From Kiritimatiellia bacterium (GTDB lineage Bacteria; Verrucomicrobiota; Kiritimatiellia; SLAD01): a stretch of 5,177 bases of DNA. This document shows positions 1 through 5,099 of this stretch, in pieces. A program made the translations under genes and the position numbers. The DNA lies in the NCBI GenBank assembly GCA_007125875.1, contig SLCI01000195.1, forward strand, positions 1 to 5,177. Direction: 5' to 3'. The notes beneath the pieces were generated by a model that was not told where the DNA came from, ran no database searches, and worked only from the letters and a program-made list of their open reading frames with translations. Within the stretch, counting starts at the first letter, position 1. Every line of letters begins with the position of its first letter.

Positions 1-2730
1 AACGTTTCCGCCCTCGTGCAAGGTGTGCAACTGTTAACTGAAGCGGCTGATCGGTACGTGGATTCGCCCTCGATCCGGCATCATCATCTTGCGCTTGTCC
101 CGCCGCTCATTACCACAGCCCACCAGGTCAACATGAACCTCTGGGCCAACGAACAGGACATCCGTTCCACCGCGCAGCAGGTGGCCGATTTCATCCTGCC
201 CGGCGGCCTCTTGATCGACAATCTAGCCGGGTCGGCCCGATGGAATCGTCATACGTCGCAATTTGCGGGTTCCTTCCGCGGCAGTCTGCGGTTACCCAAT
301 TATTCTGCGTCCCTCACCATCAATCAGGCCCGCATTCTGCCCGGTGGCGGAATTCGCCTCAACGCCTATGGCTCGCTAGGTTTCCCGCACGACAACCCCA
401 CAGCCACCCTGTCCATTCCTGCCCGACGCCCCCTCGACATCTCTTGGGTGCCCGGCGAAATTCCGCGTTTACTCGGCGCAGCCCAGTTGCAGACGACCAG
501 CGGGTTAACGATTGAAACCCAAATTGAGCTGGACGATCCGTGGTACGGATTCGGCGCCTCTGTGCAGAGCCTGCGCTTTGACTTGGCCAATCAGCTCACC
601 GTACATATCCCGGTGTTGCCGGATACCGGCCCCTTCACGCGTTCCGCCGCCCGCATCCTTACCGATTACTTTGACTCGCTGGGCGGCACCCTGGACTCCC
701 TTTCATCGTTGCTGGATCCACCCGTTGTCGGCGATCCCGGTCAACCGCCCGATTTTGTTGCGCCGGTGCTCAACGATCCACTCCGCCCCCTCGAGTTATG
801 GGCCAACACCATCCTCGACAATGCCGAGCGCGGCCTCAACAACACATATACCAGTACCTACGCGTCCGTTGGGCAGAAGTTCCGTTGGATATCGGACTCC
901 CTCAGCACGACCGCTGATCATTTTGAGGATTTGGAAAACGCCGTCCGCCGCGCCGCCGCCTTGCGTCGTGCCGTAGAGGCACTGGAAGCGCTGAATGACA
1001 GCGGCGAGCTCGATTCCGCTTTACAGGGTGCTCTCCAGGAGGCCGAGAAGGCCGCGGTGAATCAGTTCAACAACCCCGCCAATATGCGCGATTTCGACCG
1101 TGCCAGGCGCGCCATTCAGCAAGCCGCCGAAATAGAGAGCCTCCTCGAGTTGTCCGGTGCAGAGAGTCCAAGTCTTTTTGACGCTCAATTGGGCGATTTC
1201 CTTGAGAACGTCGTACAGACGAACTTTGCCCGCCTCGGAATCAACCCCGCTACGGGCGCAATTGAAGACGCGACCATTCTCGAGGGCATGCAGCCAGAGC
1301 AAATCCATAAAGAGCTTCTACAGATCCTTGACTCGCGCGGAGACCAGAATTTTTTCGCCTTGGTGGAGGACCTGATCCCCGCGATAGATAACGCAGTACA
1401 TGTAATCCTCGCCCAATTACGGGCGCGCATTCTCTCAGACCTTGCGCAAATGCCCGAGTCCGACTGGGAACGGCGCATCGAATTGCTCGGCTACTTCGAA
1501 GATATTATTTGGTTTACGGAGCAGATGGACGATTTGGAATACCCCACCGAGCCTGCAGCCCCAGGCTGTTCAGGACCGGTCACGGCGATGAATGACTTCG
1601 ACTGTTTCTTTGTTCCCCAAATCACATTAGCGACTCACCGTCGCGTTGCCGATGAAGCGCGTTTTCAGATTGATCCGTTTGCCGAATATCTGCACAACAT
1701 TATCTCCTCTTTCCGGCGTAGCCAACGGGAGTTACCCGAAGAGCTCAGGCAAAGTTTGCGGGAAGAAGCCGCCCGGTATCGCGAGCGCCTTGAACAACTG
1801 ATCGCCGCCGAATGGCCGGCCGATCGTGTGCGCGACGGTGTGTCGATGCTTCGCAAACTCGCCAATCTCGCAGCGTTCTATGAGGAGGACGGCGATATCG
1901 ATAGTAAGATTCATTTGGGTCAAGTCGTGCTACCCGATCTCACAACCAGCTTCACCGTCGTCGCCGAAGCGCAACAAGCCTGGTGGCTGTTGCAGCGCTA
2001 TAAAGAAGAGCTTTTTGTGGCGCTCGATGAAAAAATCAGCGCCGATAGCACGGTGCTTGTTGAGGCCATGGACACCGCACTTGCCGATACCCTGCGCGCA
2101 TCCGAGCGCTTAGGCCGCGCCCTCGCCCTCTTGATGCCCGAGGTCAAACCCGTTGATCTAACCCTGCCGGGCAATATCACCGTCGAACGCGCCTTTGGCC
2201 GGTTCCGCTTTAACCGTGAAACCGCCGAGTTCAGCGGTGGATTCGGCGGCCGCCTCCGCTTCCCGGAACTTGACGATGCCGTATTCGAAATCAACCAAGC
2301 GACCTTCACCAGCGAGAGCGAATTCACCCTCACCGCCGGCGCCGAAAATCTCCCCATCGGTCAGGACTTCCGCCTCAACGCCAATCTGGACCTGGCTTAT
2401 GGGCCGACCACCGGCTTGAACGCGACAGGCGCCGGCACGCTTCGTTTAGGACCCAGCCTTACCAACACCGCCTACAGCGTGCTGCTCGGCTGGAACTCCA
2501 CCAATCAAACGCTCCGCATGGATACCGAGTTCAATAACCTCGACCTCCGATTCACCGACGACTTTGTCCTGTTCGATGCTGGTTTCGGCTTTGAGGTCAG
2601 TGGCGCCAACAGTTCCGGCTCACTCCGCCGCTTCAGCGAGATCCCGTACGCGCCACCACAACCACGGCAACCAAGCCGCTTCGAAGAGCGTCTCACACCG
2701 GGCCGCCTGCACAATCCCGCCAGAGATTAA
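1..2730 (+). CDS. Large repeat-containing protein of unknown function, C-terminal 909 residues (5' end off window)
   Basis: I do not recognise this family. The frame is open from base 1 with no stop, and GTG at 16 has no ribosome binding site, so the gene almost certainly starts upstream. Counting residues from base 1, a beta-rich unit begins at L66 (LPGG), a helical, glutamate/arginine/alanine-rich middle spans about 265-715, and a second beta-rich unit begins at L722 (LPGN). The two units share G-x-x-R-x-N-R-x-T-x-x-F-x-G-x-F-x-G-x-L-R-x-P and later INQA. Three shorter V/L-P-x-x-T segments, each followed by a helix, occur near residues 33, 538 and 644. Only two cysteines are present (523 and 535), which fits a disulfide in an exported protein. 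The tail is proline/arginine-rich, with no visible sorting motif, PEP-CTERM signal or terminal aromatic residue of an outer-membrane barrel. Inference: an extracytoplasmic structural or surface protein. The alternative is a repeat protein of any compartment, since the N-terminus is not visible. Confidence 0.85.
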   Translation, partial: NVSALVQGVQLLTEAADRYVDSPSIRHHHLALVPPLITTAHQVNMNLWANEQDIRSTAQQVADFILPGGLLIDNLAGSARWNRHTSQFAGSFRGSLRLPNYSASLTINQARILPGGGIRLNAYGSLGFPHDNPTATLSIPARRPLDISWVPGEIPRLLGAAQLQTTSGLTIETQIELDDPWYGFGASVQSLRFDLANQLTVHIPVLPDTGPFTRSAARILTDYFDSLGGTLDSLSSLLDPPVVGDPGQPPDFVAPVLNDPLRPLELWANTILDNAERGLNNTYTSTYASVGQKFRWISDSLSTTADHFEDLENAVRRAAALRRAVEALEALNDSGELDSALQGALQEAEKAAVNQFNNPANMRDFDRARRAIQQAAEIESLLELSGAESPSLFDAQLGDFLENVVQTNFARLGINPATGAIEDATILEGMQPEQIHKELLQILDSRGDQNFFALVEDLIPAIDNAVHVILAQLRARILSDLAQMPESDWERRIELLGYFEDIIWFTEQMDDLEYPTEPAAPGCSGPVTAMNDFDCFFVPQITLATHRRVADEARFQIDPFAEYLHNIISSFRRSQRELPEELRQSLREEAARYRERLEQLIAAEWPADRVRDGVSMLRKLANLAAFYEEDGDIDSKIHLGQVVLPDLTTSFTVVAEAQQAWWLLQRYKEELFVALDEKISADSTVLVEAMDTALADTLRASERLGRALALLMPEVKPVDLTLPGNITVERAFGRFRFNRETAEFSGGFGGRLRFPELDDAVFEINQATFTSESEFTLTAGAENLPIGQDFRLNANLDLAYGPTTGLNATGAGTLRLGPSLTNTAYSVLLGWNSTNQTLRMDTEFNNLDLRFTDDFVLFDAGFGFEVSGANSSGSLRRFSEIPYAPPQPRQPSRFEERLTPGRLHNPARD
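196..630 (+). repeat. Beta-rich protein repeat unit, copy 1 (within the large protein)
   Basis: This stretch encodes residues 66 to about 210 of the large protein. It begins LPGG, carries R-W-N-R-H-T-x-x-F-x-G-S-F-R-G-S-L-R-L-P, then T-INQA, and continues with alternating polar/hydrophobic residues typical of beta strands. It ends in a segment L-R-F-D-x-x-x-x-L-T-V that resembles the end of copy 2. The 45-column core (196-330) aligns with 2164-2301 with 19 identities by hand and one single-residue gap. The end boundary is approximate. Confidence 0.6.
2164..2655 (+). repeat. Beta-rich protein repeat unit, copy 2 (within the large protein)
   Basis: This stretch encodes residues 722 to about 885. 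It begins LPGN, carries R-F-N-R-E-T-A-E-F-S-G-G-F-G-G-R-L-R-F-P, then E-INQA, and continues through LPIG, RLNANLDL and LRMDTEF to a F-x-x-x-F-x-L-F segment. The gapless LPG-to-LR-P core matches copy 1 over 34 columns. The DNA has diverged, so this is an old protein-level duplication, not a recent DNA repeat. The end boundary is approximate. Confidence 0.6.
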
Positions 2731-2813
2731 ACCCGAAAGGTGAAGCGTGCTAGCCATGCCATGCCGAGCGGTTATTCAGGTCGCTACACGAAAAGTCAAT
2801 CGTTTTACTGATG

Positions 2814-2828
2814 AATAATGGCATTATT
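2814..2828. promoter_or_regulatory. 15-bp perfect palindrome, possible operator
   Basis: AATAATG, a central G, then CATTATT: the two 7-base arms are exact reverse complements. As RNA it gives only a 6-bp all A-U stem with a 3-base loop, too weak to be a good terminator despite the following T's. A protein-binding site is the better reading, though chance is possible in such AT-rich sequence. Confidence 0.4.
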
Positions 2829-2845
2829 TTACATATTTTACGCAT

Positions 2846-2868
2846 TTTTACTTAAACTTTAAGTAAAA
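2846..2868. promoter_or_regulatory. 23-bp perfect palindrome, likely operator of the secreted CBM-like gene
   Basis: The arm TTTTACTTAAA (2846-2856), a single central C (2857), and the arm TTTAAGTAAAA (2858-2868) form an exact 11-bp inverted repeat around one base. A single-base centre cannot form an unstrained hairpin, so a site for a dimeric repressor or activator is the natural reading. It lies 15 bases upstream of the TTGACA box and would overlap the -35 of an alternative promoter using TATATT at 2880. It does not match the GC-centred LacI-type operator. The regulator is unknown. Confidence 0.6.
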
Positions 2869-2883
2869 CCTTCTAATAATATA

Positions 2884-2911
2884 TTGACATGCATCCGCTG
2901 CGTGGCACACT
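2884..2911 (+). promoter_or_regulatory. Putative sigma70-type promoter for the secreted CBM-like gene
   Basis: A perfect -35 hexamer TTGACA (2884-2889) is followed after 16 bases by CACACT (2906-2911), which matches the -10 consensus at only 3 of 6 positions. A weak -10 behind a perfect -35 suggests an activator-dependent promoter or the wrong -10. The alternative is TATATT (2880-2885, 5 of 6) with TTTAAG (2858-2863) as a poor -35, which would place the 23-bp palindrome on the -35. The start site cannot be fixed from sequence. Confidence 0.35.
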
Positions 2912-2966
2912 GCCGCGCAATTGGAAGTCATAGAGCGTTTCCAGACGCATATTTAACAAAACATAC

Positions 2967-2972
2967 AAGGAG
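2967..2972 (+). promoter_or_regulatory. Strong ribosome binding site of the secreted CBM-like gene
   Basis: AAGGAG lies six bases before the ATG at 2979. This near-perfect Shine-Dalgarno site fixes the start codon and suggests efficient translation. Confidence 0.85.
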
Positions 2973-2978
2973 TAAACG

Positions 2979-3416
2979 ATGAAGAAAATTGCAGCATCCC
3001 TGTTGCTGGGTGCAGTGCTTTCATCCACCGCAGCGGCCGAATCGATCTGGTTTAAAGAGGTGGCCAACCGTTGGGATTATGTGAAATACGCCACCTGGAT
3101 TATGACGCAGCTAAAGATAGATTTCGGCGTATGGCCAGTTGCTCCGGGCCATTCGGCTGGCATCGTATTTACGGATGACGGCTGGGCGACCGCCTACTGG
3201 GCAGACGCAGAGTGGGAATACAATGCACAGGGCCCGTTCGGAAGTTGGGATGAACACTGGACCGTCTACATTAATGCGCGTGGTGAAAACGGCCAGTACA
3301 TGGGTCAAAGCCTCCAGCCGTTCAATGTTGAATTCGCGTTGTATGTGACCGATGCCGATGGCAATTGGTATTGGGACAACAACAACGGGTGGAATCATCA
3401 CTACTTCGTTGACTGA
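2979..3416 (+). CDS. Secreted Trp-rich single-domain protein, CBM21/CBM53-like starch or glycan-binding module
   Basis: The protein has 145 residues. Residues 1-20 are a Sec signal peptide: MKK, a hydrophobic core, then S-T-A-A-A before E21. The rest is one small domain with 12 tryptophans (24, 32, 40, 52, 69, 74, 79, 90, 94, 130, 132, 138), nine tyrosines and no cysteine. Near its end F-A-L-Y-V-T-D-A-D-G-N-W-Y is followed by WDNNNGWN (132-139), the hallmark C-terminal signature of CBM21/CBM53 starch-binding modules, where W and N residues contact glucan. Upstream, V-F-T-D-D-G-W-A-T (63-71) and S-W-D-E-H-W-T-V-Y-I (89-98) fit the family's earlier strands. A typical module is about 100 residues, so this is a whole module with no enzyme attached. 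Likely role: periplasmic or extracellular binding of alpha-glucan or a related polysaccharide. The ligand is inferred. It has its own promoter region and its own terminator, so it is probably a well-expressed single-gene unit. Confidence 0.85.
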   Translation: MKKIAASLLLGAVLSSTAAAESIWFKEVANRWDYVKYATWIMTQLKIDFGVWPVAPGHSAGIVFTDDGWATAYWADAEWEYNAQGPFGSWDEHWTVYINARGENGQYMGQSLQPFNVEFALYVTDADGNWYWDNNNGWNHHYFVD

Positions 3417-3439
3417 ATAAACTCGTTGCGATAGTTCTC

Positions 3440-3476
3440 GACGGTCCCTCGGAAACGGGGGACCGTCTTTTCTTTT
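3440..3476 (+). terminator. Rho-independent terminator after the CBM-like gene
   Basis: GACGGTCCCTCG pairs with CGGGGGACCGTC (3440-3451 with 3456-3467), giving a 12-bp GC-rich stem with one G-U pair and a GAAA tetraloop (3452-3455). The T tract TTTTCTTTT follows at once (3468-3476). It is 23 bases past the stop codon of the upstream gene. It ends only 14 bases before the next start codon, so it may also limit read-through into the chaperone-like gene. Confidence 0.92.
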
Positions 3477-3478
3477 GC

Positions 3479-3483
3479 GGGAG
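3479..3483 (+). promoter_or_regulatory. Ribosome binding site of the SurA-like gene, abutting the terminator
   Basis: GGGAG lies seven bases before the ATG at 3491 and only two bases after the terminator's T tract. It supports this start codon and shows there is no space for a separate promoter downstream of the terminator. Confidence 0.75.
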
Positions 3484-3490
3484 TGAATCG

Positions 3491-4174
3491 ATGAAGCGAT
3501 ATCTACAGACCCTATGTGCAAGCGGTGTTCTTTGTGTTGCACTGGCCGTGGCAGCTGATGAGGCTGGCAGCGAATCCGTTACTTTGGATAACGAAACGAT
3601 TGCCGTCATCGGAGGGCAAGCGATTCCGTATGACTGGTTTGTACACGACTTTCGCGCCAATTTTTTCCGGCATGTTAGCGAGCCCGATGTCCGGGAAATT
3701 GTTTTCGATGGTTTTTTGAATCGGGCCTTGGTCTATGAGGCCGCCCGGCAAGCTGGCGTCGACCAAGATCCCGATCTGCGTGAGAAAATCGAGGAACAGC
3801 TCGCGCGTGCCCGCTCGCTGATGGAATTTCGATTAGCCATGATGGAGCGTGGCATGGTGGCCGAACACTTCCTCATTCAACAGGGCCTATCACTTTCCGA
3901 CTTCGAGGTCTCCGATGAAAATTTATTGGACTACGTCCGAACCGAACTGGCGGATCAGCCAGGTTTTCACGGAATCGAAAGCCTGGATGAAATCCCCAAC
4001 GGCGCACAGACGCAATTGCGGGAGCGCATTCGTCAAGCGCGCCAAGGCGCGGCACTGGACGCCTTGCGCGATAGCTGGACGGAATCCTTTGGCGTGCAGG
4101 TAAATACGTCGCTGGTCGAGTCGGTACCCTTACCCGATATGCCCAGTGGCATGCCCACGCCACCCGCACCCTAA
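3491..4174 (+). CDS. Exported SurA/parvulin-type N-terminal chaperone domain protein without a PPIase domain
   Basis: The protein has 227 residues. Residues 1-22 are a signal peptide (MKRY, a hydrophobic stretch, A-V-A-A before D23). The cysteines at 9 and 15 do not form a lipobox next to the cleavage site. Residues 37-110 follow the SurA N-terminal pattern: I-A-V-I-G-G-Q-A-I-P opening, then helices with V-F-D-G-F-L-N-R-A-L-V-Y-E-A-A-R-Q-A-G-V and D-L-R-E-K-I. Residues 139-206 contain S-D-E-N-L-L-D-Y-V and a last helix L-R-E-R-I-R-Q-A-R-Q-G-A-A-L-D ending at G-V-Q-V, as in the C-terminal helix plus strand of such chaperones. The parvulin catalytic domain (about 90-100 residues, with conserved His and Gly-rich loops), normally inserted between these parts, is absent. 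The tail 213-227 is proline-rich. Inference: a periplasmic holdase or dedicated chaperone, perhaps for a neighbouring secreted protein. The full frame has clean edges, so it is not obviously a broken gene. Confidence 0.8.
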   Translation: MKRYLQTLCASGVLCVALAVAADEAGSESVTLDNETIAVIGGQAIPYDWFVHDFRANFFRHVSEPDVREIVFDGFLNRALVYEAARQAGVDQDPDLREKIEEQLARARSLMEFRLAMMERGMVAEHFLIQQGLSLSDFEVSDENLLDYVRTELADQPGFHGIESLDEIPNGAQTQLRERIRQARQGAALDALRDSWTESFGVQVNTSLVESVPLPDMPSGMPTPPAP

Positions 4175-4192
4175 ACGTTGCTACCCCCTGCC

Positions 4193-4933
4193 CTATCGAC
4201 CAGTCTGTAGCAGTCGTGACCAGTCGGTGTCCGTATCCCGAAACACTGCTTCAACGTCCTGAACGAATGCGATGATGTCGTCGTGGCCCGAAAGTCCGAT
4301 CGAACGCGCGTATTCGGCTAACCGATGGTTGCGATCGGTTCGACTCAAACGAATTACCTCGCCAATCGCCGCTTGCACGTCCCGCTGGAGCGGCGCGCGC
4401 TCCTCCGGTGACGCGTCTTCCAACTGATCGAACAATGCGCTTACAGCCAGCAAGCGCTCTTTCAAGGACAGCACGTAGTCGCGTTCCACTTCATCGGTGG
4501 TTATCGCCGCACGTCGCTCCAATCGATTAAACTCACGATCCAGGGCAGCATCGCGGGCCACCAGTCGTCCGAGCTGAGCGCGTTCCGCTGGATCGGCTGG
4601 GGGCAAATGAGCCGGGTCCACCTCGCGAACCTCCACGCCTTCTGGTTCACGCAATATCTCCTCCATATCCAGCGGCCAAGCAGCATCTGTTTCAGTTGTT
4701 TCCTGGATCAGCTCCGGTTCGGGCTCAATCACTGGAGCGCGGGCTTGCTCCGCTTGTTTTTGGGCTTCGTGCAACGCCGCCTCGAGCCGCGCCACCTTTT
4801 CCTCCAAAGCAATCGTCCGCGCCGCTTGGGCACGCGCGGTACGCTGCGCTTCCGTGGTCACCCGCCATGCGGCCGCAGCGACGAGCAGCACAGCGGCCAG
4901 CCAGATGTAATCACGTTTGGTCAATGATACCAT
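4193..4933 (-). CDS. Single-pass membrane-anchored coiled-coil protein of unknown function
   Basis: The chosen start is the ATG at 4933-4931, giving 246 residues. It is followed by a basic segment (T-K-R-D) and a membrane helix at about 9-24 (Y-I-W-L-A-A-V-L-L-V-A-A-A-A-W), and it has AGGAG (4941-4937) three bases upstream with a GGGGGA further up. The open frame continues upstream to the window edge, but that part is cysteine-rich, unlike the cysteine-free body, and is probably not translated. Residues 27-66 form an alanine/glutamate/arginine-rich coiled coil. Residues 67-115 are an acidic, proline-rich linker. Residues 116-246 are a charged helical domain that includes L-S-L-K-E-R-L-L-A-V-S-A-L-F-D-Q-L-E-D-A-S-P-E-E-R and R-L-A-E-Y-A-R-S-I-G-L-S. 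I do not recognise the family. The topology suggests a cytoplasm-in, periplasm-out anchor or spacer protein. It converges on the SurA-like gene with only 18 bases between the two stop codons and no visible terminator, so the two transcripts probably overlap. Confidence 0.8.
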   Translation of the reverse strand: MVSLTKRDYIWLAAVLLVAAAAWRVTTEAQRTARAQAARTIALEEKVARLEAALHEAQKQAEQARAPVIEPEPELIQETTETDAAWPLDMEEILREPEGVEVREVDPAHLPPADPAERAQLGRLVARDAALDREFNRLERRAAITTDEVERDYVLSLKERLLAVSALFDQLEDASPEERAPLQRDVQAAIGEVIRLSRTDRNHRLAEYARSIGLSGHDDIIAFVQDVEAVFRDTDTDWSRLLQTGR

Positions 4934-5099
4934 GTTCTCCTGATCCCCCGTAATGATGCAGCCCATTGAGTAGCAGAAATCGCCCCCCATGCCAAATGCT
5001 GTCTGCTTGGCCCCGAAACAGCCAGCGCATGAGCCCAATCCGAACGCGCAGGGTACCGGATTCTTTTCATACACGTCAGCTTGTGCTACATGGCATGGG
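4934..5099. other. Divergent intergenic region between the coiled-coil gene and a right-edge gene
   Basis: No convincing promoter hexamers were found on either strand. The sequence holds a 9-base inverted repeat, CCCATGCCA (4986-4994) and TGGCATGGG (5091-5099), 96 bases apart; this could be chance. The minus strand is open in the frame of the coiled-coil gene through this whole stretch and would encode a cysteine-rich peptide, which I regard as fortuitous. Confidence 0.5.
4937..4941 (-). promoter_or_regulatory. Ribosome binding site deciding the start of the coiled-coil gene
   Basis: Read on the minus strand this is AGGAG, then AAC, then ATG. The spacing of three bases is short, but a second purine run, GGGGGA (4949-4944), lies ten bases from the ATG. 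No comparable site precedes the in-frame ATG 33 bases further upstream, which supports the 246-residue form. Confidence 0.55.

Larger units (their letters stand above)
2731..2978. other. Intergenic regulatory region, strongly AT-rich in its middle
   Basis: About 250 bases separate the large gene from the secreted binding protein. Bases 2731-2800 have ordinary composition and show no convincing terminator for the upstream gene. Bases 2801-2890 are very AT-rich and hold two perfect palindromes (2814-2828 and 2846-2868) plus TTTTAC at 2803, 2827, 2836 and 2846. A TTGACA box lies at 2884, followed by a leader that ends in a strong ribosome binding site. No open frame or RNA gene was recognised. 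Confidence 0.7.

Noticed and set aside
512..976. 154-codon open frame on the plus strand inside the large gene
   Set aside because: It is an out-of-frame shadow with arginine/proline/serine-rich composition, no ribosome binding site, and lies wholly within a well-supported coding frame.
2814..2840. Palindrome followed by T's as a terminator of the large gene
   Set aside because: The stem is 6 bp of A-T pairs only, too unstable, and the T run is short and interrupted.
2903..2918. TGGCAC followed by GC-rich bases, resembling a sigma54 (-24/-12) promoter
   Set aside because: The required GC dinucleotide ten bases after the GG is not there: the bases at that position read CG, and the TTGC element is missing.
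2921..2948. Small inverted repeats in the leader (TGGAA with TTCCA; GCGT with ACGC), possibly alternative hairpins
   Set aside because: Stems of only 4-5 bp with sizeable loops are expected by chance, and no known riboswitch or attenuator pattern is visible.
3111..3542. 143-codon open frame on the minus strand opposite the CBM-like gene
   Set aside because: It runs antisense through a gene with signal peptide, CBM signature, ribosome binding site and terminator; its own start has no support.
4986..5099. 9-base inverted repeat CCCATGCCA / TGGCATGGG as a pair of operators
   Set aside because: The half sites are 96 bases apart and short. Similar CATGCC strings also occur at 2754-2765, so chance is a sufficient explanation.
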